From: Dehalococcoidia bacterium
Lineage (GTDB): Bacteria > Chloroflexota > Dehalococcoidia > SM23-28-2
DNA: 5,823 nt
Direction of reading: 5' to 3'
NCBI GenBank assembly: GCA_022866185.1
Contig: JALHUG010000248.1
Span: forward strand, 1-5,823
Numbering within the stretch: the first letter of the stretch is position 1; each line of letters opens with the position of its first letter. The notes beneath the pieces were generated by a model. The model did not search any database, was not told the DNA's origin, and saw only the letters and a list, made by a program, of their open reading frames with translations. This document shows positions 1 through 5,645 of the stretch, in pieces. The position numbers and the translations under genes are program-made.

Positions 1-168
1 CTTACGGTGATAGACCGCGATGAGGGTTCGTTCGCCGTGTCCCTGGTGCTCTACACCCAGGAGAACACTAACCTGACTCGCCGAAAGCTAGGAGATGCGG
101 TAAACTTGGAGTCGGATATCATAGCCCGCTACGTCGAGCAACTGCTCCAGGAGGCCAGCCCTGACTAG
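1..168 (+). CDS. ribE: Riboflavin synthase alpha chain, C-terminal fragment (5' end outside window)
   Basis: This is the last 55 codons of a gene that enters from the left edge and stops with TAG at 166-168. Riboflavin synthase dismutates two 6,7-dimethyl-8-ribityllumazine molecules into riboflavin and a pyrimidinedione, the last step of the pathway, in the cytoplasm. The visible part reads as the end of the second lumazine-binding barrel: LTVIDRDEGSFAVSLVLYTQ, then a Thr/Leu/Arg segment, then the family hallmark GDAVNLESDIIARYVEQLL (usually GDxVNLExDxIAKYVExL) as the C-terminal helix. The place directly before ribBA and ribH matches the usual bacterial ribE-ribBA-ribH order. The N-terminal barrel and start are not visible. 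The short length makes this a motif-plus-context call, but both agree. Confidence 0.88.
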   Translation, partial: LTVIDRDEGSFAVSLVLYTQENTNLTRRKLGDAVNLESDIIARYVEQLLQEASPD

Positions 169-204
169 CGGCGGATTGGCCAGCGGGGGCTTGGCCGGAG
201 CAGC

Positions 205-210
205 GGAGGA
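205..210 (+). promoter_or_regulatory. Shine-Dalgarno site that fixes the ribBA start
   Basis: GGAGGA lies 7 bases before ATG 218. The frame is open further upstream to a TTG at 176, but that codon has no comparable ribosome site, and the added 14 residues are low-complexity Gly/Ala. I therefore place the start at 218. ATG 224 is a less well spaced alternative. Confidence 0.7.
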
Positions 211-217
211 TGGGGCC

Positions 218-1390
218 ATGGTGATGGCAGCTGTCGAGGAGGCGATCGAGGAGTATCGCCAAGGTCGCTTCGTCATCATTGTCGATGATGAGGACAGGGA
301 GAACGAAGGGGATCTCACTCTTCCCGCCCAATTCGTGACGCCCGAGGCCATCAACTTTATGACCAGATACGGCCGCGGCCTCGTCTGCATCCCCATGATG
401 GGGGGGGACAACAAGTCGGCCTTTGGCACCGCCTTCACCATCTCCGTGGAGGCCCGTGACGGCGTCAGCACGGGCATCTCAGCCCACGATCGGGCCCAGA
501 CGGTTCGCGTTCTCATCGACCCGGCCACCAGACCCGAAGACCTTGTGATGCCAGGCCACATGTTCCCTCTGCGCGCCCGCGACGGGGGCGTGCTGGTGCG
601 GGCAGGCCAGACCGAGGCCGCCGTCGACCTGGCCCGTCAGGCTGGCCTCTATCCGGCAGCGGTCCTGTGCGAGATCATGAAGGCCGACGGCACCATGGCT
701 CGCCTGCCCGACCTCAAGCGGTTCGCTGCCCGCCACCGTCTGAAGATCCTCAGCGTCAATCAGCTCATCTCCCACCGCATCCAACGGGAGAGGCTGGTGC
801 GCCGAGTGGCCGAGACGATGATACCCACCCGCTGGGGTGAGGTTCGCCTGATTGCCTACCGTAGCATCATAGACCCCGACGAGCACGCCGCCCTGGTGAT
901 GGGCGACGTTTCCACGCCGGAGCCGGTGCTGGTGCGCATGCACAGCCAATGCGTCACCGGCGACGTCTTCCACAGCCTGCGCTGCGACTGCGGCGAGCAG
1001 GTGGAGCTGGCCCTGGAACGCATCGCCGAGGAGGGAAGAGGGGTCTTCGTCTACATGCGCCAAGAAGGGCGAGGCATCGGCTTCTGCAACAAGATCCGTG
1101 CCTACGCTCTCCAGGACGAGCAAGGTCTGGACACGGTGGAGGCCAACGAGGCCCTCGGCTTCCCCGCCGACCGTCGCGACTACGGCATCGGCATGCAGAT
1201 CCTGGTGGACCTGGGGCTCAGGCAGATCCGCCTGCTCACCAATAACCCCTCGAAGCGGGCGGGCCTGGAAGGCTACGGCCTGGAGGTGGTAGAGAGAATT
1301 CCCATCATCGCCCAGCCGAACCCTCACAACATGCGCTACCTGGAGACCAAGCGCGATAAGTTGGGCCACTTGCTGGACATCGTGTCCTGA
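218..1390 (+). CDS. ribBA: Bifunctional 3,4-dihydroxy-2-butanone-4-phosphate synthase / GTP cyclohydrolase II (RibBA)
   Basis: The product is a 390-aa cytoplasmic fusion supplying both precursors of the lumazine ring. The N-terminal half (about 1-200) is DHBP synthase, which converts ribulose 5-phosphate to 3,4-dihydroxy-2-butanone 4-phosphate plus formate. It shows the acidic loop DDEDRENEGDL, STGISAHDRA and PGHMFPL (His114). The C-terminal half (about 201-390) is GTP cyclohydrolase II. It shows the zinc cysteines Cys245, Cys256 and Cys258 in SQC(x10)CDC, then RQEGRGIGF, NKIRAYALQD, DRRDYGIGMQIL and LLTNNPSKRAGL. All zinc and GTP-site motifs of the second half look intact. One oddity is that the position matching the metal-binding His153 of E. 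coli RibB is Gln131 (AGQTEAAVDL). The exact 17-residue distance from His114 confirms the alignment. The gene lies 49 bp after ribE and 13 bp before ribH, so the three are probably one transcript. Confidence 0.97.
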   Translation: MVMAAVEEAIEEYRQGRFVIIVDDEDRENEGDLTLPAQFVTPEAINFMTRYGRGLVCIPMMGGDNKSAFGTAFTISVEARDGVSTGISAHDRAQTVRVLIDPATRPEDLVMPGHMFPLRARDGGVLVRAGQTEAAVDLARQAGLYPAAVLCEIMKADGTMARLPDLKRFAARHRLKILSVNQLISHRIQRERLVRRVAETMIPTRWGEVRLIAYRSIIDPDEHAALVMGDVSTPEPVLVRMHSQCVTGDVFHSLRCDCGEQVELALERIAEEGRGVFVYMRQEGRGIGFCNKIRAYALQDEQGLDTVEANEALGFPADRRDYGIGMQILVDLGLRQIRLLTNNPSKRAGLEGYGLEVVERIPIIAQPNPHNMRYLETKRDKLGHLLDIVS

Positions 1391-1391
1391 C

Positions 1392-1398
1392 AGGAGGT
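1392..1398 (+). promoter_or_regulatory. Shine-Dalgarno site of ribH
   Basis: AGGAGGT starts 2 bases after the ribBA stop codon and ends 5 bases before GTG 1404. It is a near-perfect match to the 16S tail and supports the GTG as the true start. Confidence 0.8.
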
Positions 1399-1403
1399 AT
1401 TCG

Positions 1404-1880
1404 GTGGCTGGCACGACCTTCGAAGGACATCTCCGCGGCGAGGGCTTGAGTATAGCTATCGTCGTCTCGCGGTTCAACGACCTGATAACCCGCCAGCTCC
1501 TGGCTGGCGCCCAGGACAGCCTGAGGCTTCATGGCGTGGAGGCGGAGCAGGTGGATGTGGCCTGGGTGCCCGGCTCCTTCGAGATCCCCTTGGTCGCCCG
1601 CAAGCTCGCCGAGAGTGGCCGCTATCAAGCGGTGGTCTGTCTGGGGGCGATCATCCGCGGCGAGACCCCTCACTTCGAGTACGTAGCAAGCCAGGTCAGC
1701 AGCGGCATCGCCCGGGCCGGCCTGGAGACGGGCGTTCCCCTTATCTTCGGCATCATCACCGCCGACAGCCTGGAGGAGGCCCTGGATCGAGCAGGCGGCA
1801 AGATGGGCAACAAAGGCTACGACGCCGCAGTGTCAGCCGTCGAGATGGCCAACCTCATGCGAGGGATGGCTGGCGACTAG
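1404..1880 (+). CDS. ribH: 6,7-dimethyl-8-ribityllumazine synthase (RibH)
   Basis: The product is a 158-aa protein of normal length for the family. It condenses 5-amino-6-ribitylamino-uracil with dihydroxybutanone phosphate (the RibBA product) to give dimethylribityllumazine; members form pentamers or 60-mer capsids in the cytoplasm. Seen motifs, in order: VVSRFN (20-25), where Phe24 and Asn25 hold the pyrimidine; VPGSFEIP (55-62); GAIIRGETPHFEYV (81-94) with the catalytic His90; and GIITADSLEEALDRAGGKMGNKG (116-138), where Arg129 matches the phosphate-binding arginine and the GNKG run is typical. The start is GTG with a near-perfect ribosome site. It is the last gene of the riboflavin cluster, followed by a terminator hairpin. 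Nothing appears broken. Confidence 0.97.
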   Translation: MAGTTFEGHLRGEGLSIAIVVSRFNDLITRQLLAGAQDSLRLHGVEAEQVDVAWVPGSFEIPLVARKLAESGRYQAVVCLGAIIRGETPHFEYVASQVSSGIARAGLETGVPLIFGIITADSLEEALDRAGGKMGNKGYDAAVSAVEMANLMRGMAGD

Positions 1881-1915
1881 GCGCTGCCTTTTGGGCTTCG
1901 CTGGTAGAAGTGCCT

Positions 1916-1945
1916 GCCCGCCTGCCCGCAGGCGGGCTGCTTTTT
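1916..1945 (+). terminator. Rho-independent terminator of the riboflavin operon
   Basis: A perfect 9-bp GC-rich stem (1916-1924 with 1929-1937) with loop CCCG is followed by TGC and five Ts (1941-1945). It lies 35 bp after the ribH stop. The three bases between stem and T run are slightly off the ideal, and the following small membrane-protein frame begins within or just after the T run. Some read-through into that gene cannot be excluded. Confidence 0.72.
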
Positions 1946-2330
1946 GGTAGCCTTGATATCAGAGCAGACTGTCCAACGGCTCTGGCGGTTAGTGGCGCGC
2001 TGGGCGGCGAACGCTGGCGCCCTTTGGGTGGCCTCGCTGGTGATACGAGGCATTGAGCTTGAGGGCTGGCAGGCGGTTCTGGCGGCAGCGGCCATCTTCA
2101 CTGGGGTCGGCCTCGTCGTTTGGCCGCTGGCCATTCGCCTGAGCTGTCCCCTACAGTGCTTGACCCTGGGACTTTTCACCTGGGTGGTGAGCGCCGCCAT
2201 GCTGGCCCTTACCGCTTGGCTATCGGGCCAGTTCAGTGTCGGCTTCAGCGTGGACGGGCCAATCGCCGCCTTCCTGGGAGCTCCTCTGGTGGGTATTATC
2301 AGCTTTGTGTTCGAGAGGGTGCTGCGATAG
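1944..2330 (+). CDS. Small four-helix membrane protein, phage-holin-4-like (PF04020-type)
   Basis: The frame encodes up to 128 residues with four hydrophobic segments: about 20-34, 43-64, 73-93 and 106-123. The pattern fits the widespread 'phage holin family 4' (DUF360-type) proteins: a first helix ending in I-x-G-(I/V), a helix ending near WPL, CLTLGLFTWVVSAAMLALTAWL in helix three, and FSVDGPIAAFLGAPLVGIISFVFERVL in helix four. The family is common in bacterial chromosomes, and most members have no demonstrated holin activity or known role, so the name should not be read as phage origin. The start is uncertain. TTG 1944 gives the longest frame but overlaps the terminator T run. TTG 1953 (MISEQTVQRLW...) is at least as likely, and neither has a strong ribosome site. 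The gene converges with the minus-strand gene after a 12-bp gap. Confidence 0.8.
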   Translation: MVALISEQTVQRLWRLVARWAANAGALWVASLVIRGIELEGWQAVLAAAAIFTGVGLVVWPLAIRLSCPLQCLTLGLFTWVVSAAMLALTAWLSGQFSVGFSVDGPIAAFLGAPLVGIISFVFERVLR

Positions 2331-2342
2331 CTCCGCCGCTGT

Positions 2343-2600
2343 CTATTCGGTCACCCGATAGACGTTATCACCGCTTCGGCAGCGATCCTGCACCCTGATC
2401 CCCACCGAGTCCCCCGGGCCGGCCTCCTGGATGCTCTGGTGCTCGATCTGCATCGATTCCAGCACCTGCTGGAGGTCGGTGGTGTGGCCCTTGATGTGGA
2501 TCCTGTCGCCCACCTTGAGGCGGCCGGTGAGGTCGATGCCCGCCACCCCGATGCGAGCGAAGTAGTCTCTTACCCGACCGATCTCTTCTTCCTCAGCCAT
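2343..2600 (-). CDS. Stand-alone EF-Tu domain-2-like protein (translation elongation factor-like protein)
   Basis: The product is 85 residues that resemble only the beta-barrel domain 2 of translational GTPases, with no G domain. Key stretches are EEIGRVRDYFARIGVAGIDL (5-24), LKVGDRIHIKGHTTDLQQ (28-45), VLESMQIEH (46-54) and AGPGDSVGIRV (60-70). The GDxIHIKGHTTD and SMQIEH runs match what I recall of small 'translation elongation factor-like' proteins in archaea and some anaerobic or deep-branching bacteria. Their function is not established to my knowledge; in EF-Tu and EF-G this domain contacts RNA. I chose ATG at 2598-2600 because GGAGG (rc of 2606-2610) lies 5 bases upstream; in-frame starts further out (2612, 2624) have no well-placed site. 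A promoter lies about 43 bp upstream, so it is probably transcribed alone. Confidence 0.8.
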   Translation of the reverse strand: MAEEEEIGRVRDYFARIGVAGIDLTGRLKVGDRIHIKGHTTDLQQVLESMQIEHQSIQEAGPGDSVGIRVQDRCRSGDNVYRVTE

Positions 2601-2642
2601 GGCAGCCTCCATTCCTCTGGCCAAGCATGCCCCTTTGGGAGG

Positions 2643-2671
2643 AATTTACCACTGGTGAACAAGATTTTCAA
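2643..2671 (-). promoter_or_regulatory. Sigma-70-like promoter for the EF-like gene
   Basis: On the minus strand, TTGAAA (2666-2671; 5 of 6 to the -35 consensus) and TAAATT (2643-2648; 4 of 6 to the -10 consensus) are separated by exactly 17 bases. This predicts a start near 2635-2637 and a leader of about 35 bases that includes the GGAGG ribosome site. The segment is clearly more AT-rich than the surrounding DNA. Confidence 0.55.
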
Positions 2672-3046
2672 TAGTTTACCGGCAAAGCATGGCATAGTTC
2701 ATTGCGCCTGCCAGACATGACCCTGAGTGGGAATTTGCCGAAAAATATTGCCCATGTTGGTGGCGACGGTCACCGATCTTGTTACCCTCCATCTTCGCCA
2801 GCTGAAGCAGGCGGCTGGGTCGAGGTCAGGGCCCACAGGTGACGAAATCATAGAGCAGCTACGGGGTGACAAAGTCTCAAACCATCGACAGAGGCGCTGG
2901 GCAGGCTTGACCGTCTGGGCGACCGCCAGTAACATGGCCTTGCTTGTGCGGAAAGGAATTGGCCGGTTCGATGCTCGACACTCGTTCCCGTCCTTTCCCC
3001 AGGGGCAACTGGCTTGACTTTGAGTTGCACCAACAGGGGGTACGCT
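2672..3046. other. Intergenic stretch without a convincing gene
   Basis: These roughly 375 bases lie between the EF-like promoter and the FBPA/P start. Open frames cross them on both strands (for example GTG 2727 to TGA 3017 on +, 96 codons). None has a good ribosome site or a protein I recognise. Third-codon positions of the + frame are only about 60% G/C by my count, below the strong G/C bias visible in the neighbouring genes. I see no tRNA, repeat array or terminator. The promoter of the FBPA/P unit should lie here, but I cannot point to a good -35/-10 pair: TTGACT at 3014-3019 lacks a matching -10. Confidence 0.5.
3034..3040 (+). promoter_or_regulatory. Ribosome site supporting the TTG start of FBPA/P
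   Basis: CAGGGGG ends 6 bases before TTG 3047 and pairs with the 16S tail if one G-U pair is allowed. It argues for the TTG at 3047, rather than the in-frame TTG at 3014, as the start. The protein alignment agrees: family members begin MxTxSxIKAD. Confidence 0.55.
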
Positions 3047-4141
3047 TTGATCACCATTAGCACCATTAAGGCTGACGTCGGCGGATATGTAGGTCATTCG
3101 GCCATGCACCCCGACGTGCTGGAGAAGGGCCGTGAGGAGATTGAGAAGGCGCGTCAGAAGGGTCTCCTCGTCGATCACCATGTCACCTATTGCGGCGATG
3201 ATTTGTTCCTGATCATGACCCACGAACACGGGGAGAACTATGAGCCGGTGCATCGCCTGGCCTGGGACACCTTCATAGCATGCACCGATGTGGCCAAGAA
3301 GCTGAAGCTGTACGGTGCCGGCCAGGACCTCCTGACCGACGCTTTCTCGGGGAACATCCGCGGCGCCGGCCCCGGCTCGGCAGAGATGGAGATCGAGGAG
3401 CGCCTATCCGAGCCGCTCCTCGTTTTCATGGGCGACAAGACATCGGCCGGCTCGTTCAACATGCCCCTGTACAAGATGTTCGCCGACCCCTTCACCACCG
3501 CCGGCCTGGTGATCGCCGAGAGCCTCCACCAGGGCTTCAGCTTCGAGGTGCAGGACGTCGTCGAGCACCAGAAGATCACCCTCAACGCCCCCGAAGAGAT
3601 ATACGACCTGCTCATCTTCCTCGGGGCACCCTCGCGCTACGCCGTGAAACGAGTCTTTTCGCGGGCCACTGACGCGATAGCGGCCGTGTCCAGCACCGAC
3701 CGGCTCTCCTTCATCGCCGGCCGCTACGTCGGCAAGGACGACCCGGTGTGCATAGTGCGAGCTCAGGGCGACTTCCCCGCCGTGGGGGAGGTCCTGGAGC
3801 CCTTCGCGCTGCCCTTCCTCGTCGAGGGCTGGATGCGCGGCTCACACCACGGTCCCTGGATGCCCGTCGGGCTCAAGGACGCCCACCCCACCCGCTTCGA
3901 TGGGCCGCCCCGTGTCGTGTGCCTGGGTTTCCAACTGGCCAACGGCAAGCTGGTGGGCCCCAGGGACATGTTCGATGACCCCAGCTACGATCACACCCGC
4001 CAGAAGGCCAACGAGATAGCCGACTACCTGCGCGCGCATGGCCCCTTCGAGCCGCACCGCCTGCCGCTGGAGGAGATGGAGTACACTACCATGCCGATCA
4101 TCGCCAAGAAGCTGGCCAACCGCTGGGAGCCGCTGGACTAG
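3047..4141 (+). CDS. fbp: Bifunctional fructose-1,6-bisphosphate aldolase/phosphatase (class V FBPase, FBPA/P)
   Basis: The product is 364 aa, close to the usual size of the family. The enzyme joins dihydroxyacetone phosphate and glyceraldehyde 3-phosphate and dephosphorylates the product to fructose 6-phosphate in one active site that remodels itself. This makes the route one-way toward gluconeogenesis. Visible landmarks from TTG 3047: ISTIKADVGGYVGH with Asp10 and His17; GDDLFLIMTH with Asp51 and Asp52 (Mg ligands); GQDLLTDAFSGNIRGAGPG; MGDKTSAGSFN with Lys131; AGRYVGKDDPV with Tyr227 and Lys230 (the Schiff-base lysine of the aldolase activity) followed by Asp231 and Asp232; GWMRGSHHGPWMPV; TRFDGPPRV; and EMEYTTMP near the end. 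Both half-reactions therefore look intact. The family is typical of archaea and deep-branching, often thermophilic, bacteria. The start codon TTG is inferred from the ribosome site and the family N-terminus. The gene is followed at 49 bp by the next gene with no terminator between. Confidence 0.95.
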   Translation: MITISTIKADVGGYVGHSAMHPDVLEKGREEIEKARQKGLLVDHHVTYCGDDLFLIMTHEHGENYEPVHRLAWDTFIACTDVAKKLKLYGAGQDLLTDAFSGNIRGAGPGSAEMEIEERLSEPLLVFMGDKTSAGSFNMPLYKMFADPFTTAGLVIAESLHQGFSFEVQDVVEHQKITLNAPEEIYDLLIFLGAPSRYAVKRVFSRATDAIAAVSSTDRLSFIAGRYVGKDDPVCIVRAQGDFPAVGEVLEPFALPFLVEGWMRGSHHGPWMPVGLKDAHPTRFDGPPRVVCLGFQLANGKLVGPRDMFDDPSYDHTRQKANEIADYLRAHGPFEPHRLPLEEMEYTTMPIIAKKLANRWEPLD

Positions 4142-4174
4142 AAGGAGGGGGCAGCGGAGCAGAGGTGCATGGTT

Positions 4175-4183
4175 AGGAGGTGA
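4175..4183 (+). promoter_or_regulatory. Shine-Dalgarno site of the two-helix membrane protein gene
   Basis: AGGAGGTGA, nine bases matching the 16S tail, ends 7 bases before ATG 4191. It fixes the start: although the reading frame stays open back to 4038, that part overlaps the end of FBPA/P in another frame and is a shadow. Confidence 0.8.
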
Positions 4184-4190
4184 CGGTGTC

Positions 4191-5018
4191 ATGAAGCCGC
4201 AGCGTCCAAACGCGAGGCTTGGCTCTGTTTGGCAAGGCGTAGCGCTCTTCGGTGTTTCCGTGGCCGTCGGGTTTACGGTGCTGTTCGCAACTCTCGACAT
4301 GCCAGAAGGAGGGCGTGCGGTCGGCCTGGCGGTATCTGCGGCCGTTGGCGTCGCATCATGCATTAAACTCATCGGGGATGCTCTTTCAAGGGCTATTGAG
4401 CTGTTGAAGCGCCAGCCGACGCCGCCCGCCGGGCCTCCCGATGGCCCGCCTGACGGCGTGGACAGGGTATATGCCACCCGGGTCGAGGCCCAGAGCGACA
4501 TCGCTGAGGCTCTGGTTCAGCAGGCAAACTTGGGAGTAGGGACGCTGATCACGTGCGCGGTAGCCGGGCGGGATATGTTGCAGTTCGGAGGTTGGCAGTA
4601 TCAAGGAGAGTCCCTTTTTTCGGTGCTGAGTCATGAGCTTCACCAGCCCGGGAACGCCGTCGACTGGGACATCATCCTCCTCGACCCGGATTCGCCAGAA
4701 GCAGAGCGGCGCGCAGACTATGAGCGGACGGGCCAAACACTTGCCGAGATTACATTGTCTGTCGAGATGTGCCGAGGCCAGTTTGCCAATCTCAGCCCCA
4801 GAATCCGGTGCTGGTTGTATTCGATGAGGCCCTTCGTGTTCGCGGTCGTCACGCCCGAGGTGGCCTTCGAGCAGCGGCTACTGAGCGCCCCGCTAGACAC
4901 CCCTTTCTATGGTCGCTACGGCGATCTCACCCCGGTGTTCAGATACCGCGCCGGTAGCAGGTACTACCGTCAGCTGAGGGCGGAGCTGATCAACTTCAGG
5001 GACAAGGACTGCAAGTGA
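4191..5018 (+). CDS. Unrecognised two-helix membrane protein with a PLD-like sensor-type C-terminal domain
   Basis: This 275-aa protein is one I cannot name. After a short basic N-terminus come two hydrophobic helices (about 13-34 and 43-62) separated by a short loop with acidic residues (DMPEGGR). A basic/amphipathic stretch ends in LLKRQ (71-75), followed by a Pro/Gly linker of about 14 residues (76-89), then a soluble domain (about 90-275), probably cytoplasmic. That domain has an early helix (98-113), a strand LITCAV (119-124), then a long central strand WDIILLDPDSPEAERRADYE (159-178), and ends VFRYRAGSRYYRQLRAEL. The 'LLDPDSP-x-x-x-RA' turn and the layout resemble PLD-fold, DUF5919-like domains that lack the HKD catalytic motif; no HxK motif is visible here. 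This is a weak fold-level resemblance, not a family assignment. The base composition looks somewhat less GC-biased than fbp and rdgB. It sits between two housekeeping genes, with rdgB starting one base after its stop, so it is probably co-transcribed and translationally coupled. Confidence 0.85.
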   Translation: MKPQRPNARLGSVWQGVALFGVSVAVGFTVLFATLDMPEGGRAVGLAVSAAVGVASCIKLIGDALSRAIELLKRQPTPPAGPPDGPPDGVDRVYATRVEAQSDIAEALVQQANLGVGTLITCAVAGRDMLQFGGWQYQGESLFSVLSHELHQPGNAVDWDIILLDPDSPEAERRADYERTGQTLAEITLSVEMCRGQFANLSPRIRCWLYSMRPFVFAVVTPEVAFEQRLLSAPLDTPFYGRYGDLTPVFRYRAGSRYYRQLRAELINFRDKDCK

Positions 5019-5019
5019 C

Positions 5020-5637
5020 TTGTGCAACCTCCTCCTAGCCACCAATAACGCCGGCAAGGCGGCTGAGTACCGCCAGCTTCTGGCCAGCTGCGGCTGGGAG
5101 CTGGTGACGCCAGGCGAGCTGGGCCTGAGCCTGTCCGCCGAGGAGACTGGCGATACCTACGAGGAAAATGCTACACTGAAGGCGATAGAGGCCGCTCAGG
5201 TGAGCGGCCTCTATGCCCTGGCCGATGACTCAGGCCTGGAGGTGGATGCCTTGGCCGGCGAGCCAGGGCCACGGGCGGCTCGCTTCGGCGGCGAGGAGGC
5301 CACCTACCAGGAGAAGATGTCTCTCCTCCTGGAGCACCTCGAGGGGGTGCCGGCCTCGGAGCGTGGTTGCCGCTTCGTCTGTGTCATCGCCATAGCCGAC
5401 CCCCAAGGCGGGGTTCGGCTGTGCCGGGGGGAGTGCAAGGGCCTGGTGGCCGAGGCTCCCCAGGGGGAAGGCGGGTTCGGCTACGACCCCATCTTCTACC
5501 TGCCGGAGCGCGGCCTGACCATGGCCCAGCTATCGGCGGAGGAGAAGAACGCCATCAGCCATCGCGGGCGGGCGGCCCAGGCAGCCCGCCAAGTACTGAA
5601 AGAGCTGCTGCATGAGTACCAGTTGTCTCAAGAGTGA
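5020..5637 (+). CDS. rdgB: XTP/dITP diphosphatase (RdgB/HAM1 family, non-canonical purine NTP pyrophosphatase)
   Basis: The 205-aa product is full length for the family. It hydrolyses dITP, ITP, XTP and dXTP to the monophosphate plus pyrophosphate in the cytoplasm, keeping deaminated purines out of DNA and RNA. Motifs: LLLATNNAGKAAEY (4-17) with the substrate-binding Asn10 and Lys13; EETGDTYEENATLKA (41-55); ADDSGLEVDAL (68-78) with catalytic Asp70 and metal ligands; GEPGPRAARF (80-89); GGFGYDPIF (151-159); and SHRGRA (180-185), which reads the base. All are intact. The start is TTG 5020, one base after the preceding stop. No other start preserves the N-terminal LLLATNN strand, and only a weak AAGGA (5004-5008) lies upstream, so translation may depend on coupling to the gene before it. 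No intrinsic terminator with a T run follows. Confidence 0.96.
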   Translation: MCNLLLATNNAGKAAEYRQLLASCGWELVTPGELGLSLSAEETGDTYEENATLKAIEAAQVSGLYALADDSGLEVDALAGEPGPRAARFGGEEATYQEKMSLLLEHLEGVPASERGCRFVCVIAIADPQGGVRLCRGECKGLVAEAPQGEGGFGYDPIFYLPERGLTMAQLSAEEKNAISHRGRAAQAARQVLKELLHEYQLSQE

Positions 5638-5645
5638 CTTGCCAA

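Noticed and set aside
178..196. Short GGCCA/TGGCC stem between ribE and ribBA
   Set aside because: A five-base stem with a nine-base loop is expected by chance at this GC content and has no T run.
176..217. N-terminal extension of RibBA from TTG 176
   Set aside because: It would add 14 low-complexity residues with no ribosome site, while GGAGGA is ideally placed for ATG 218 and the DHBP synthase domain begins right after it.
479..1477. Long minus-strand open frame (332 codons) opposite ribBA
   Set aside because: It lies fully antisense to an unmistakable RibBA coding sequence; long antisense frames are expected in GC-rich DNA, and the translation resembles no family.
1944..2330. Prophage origin suggested by the holin-like gene
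   Set aside because: The family is widespread in chromosomes, and no other phage gene (endolysin, capsid, integrase) is in the window.
2699..3253. Minus-strand 184-codon frame over the gap and the 5' end of FBPA/P
   Set aside because: About 200 bases are antisense to conserved FBPA/P codons, no ribosome site stands before its start, and the product is unrecognised.
4038..4190. Upstream extension of the two-helix protein into fbp
   Set aside because: This part overlaps conserved FBPA/P codons in another frame, and a nine-base Shine-Dalgarno match directly precedes ATG 4191.
3842..4501. Minus-strand 219-codon frame spanning fbp and the next gene
   Set aside because: It is antisense to two supported + genes; the composition is as expected of a shadow frame.
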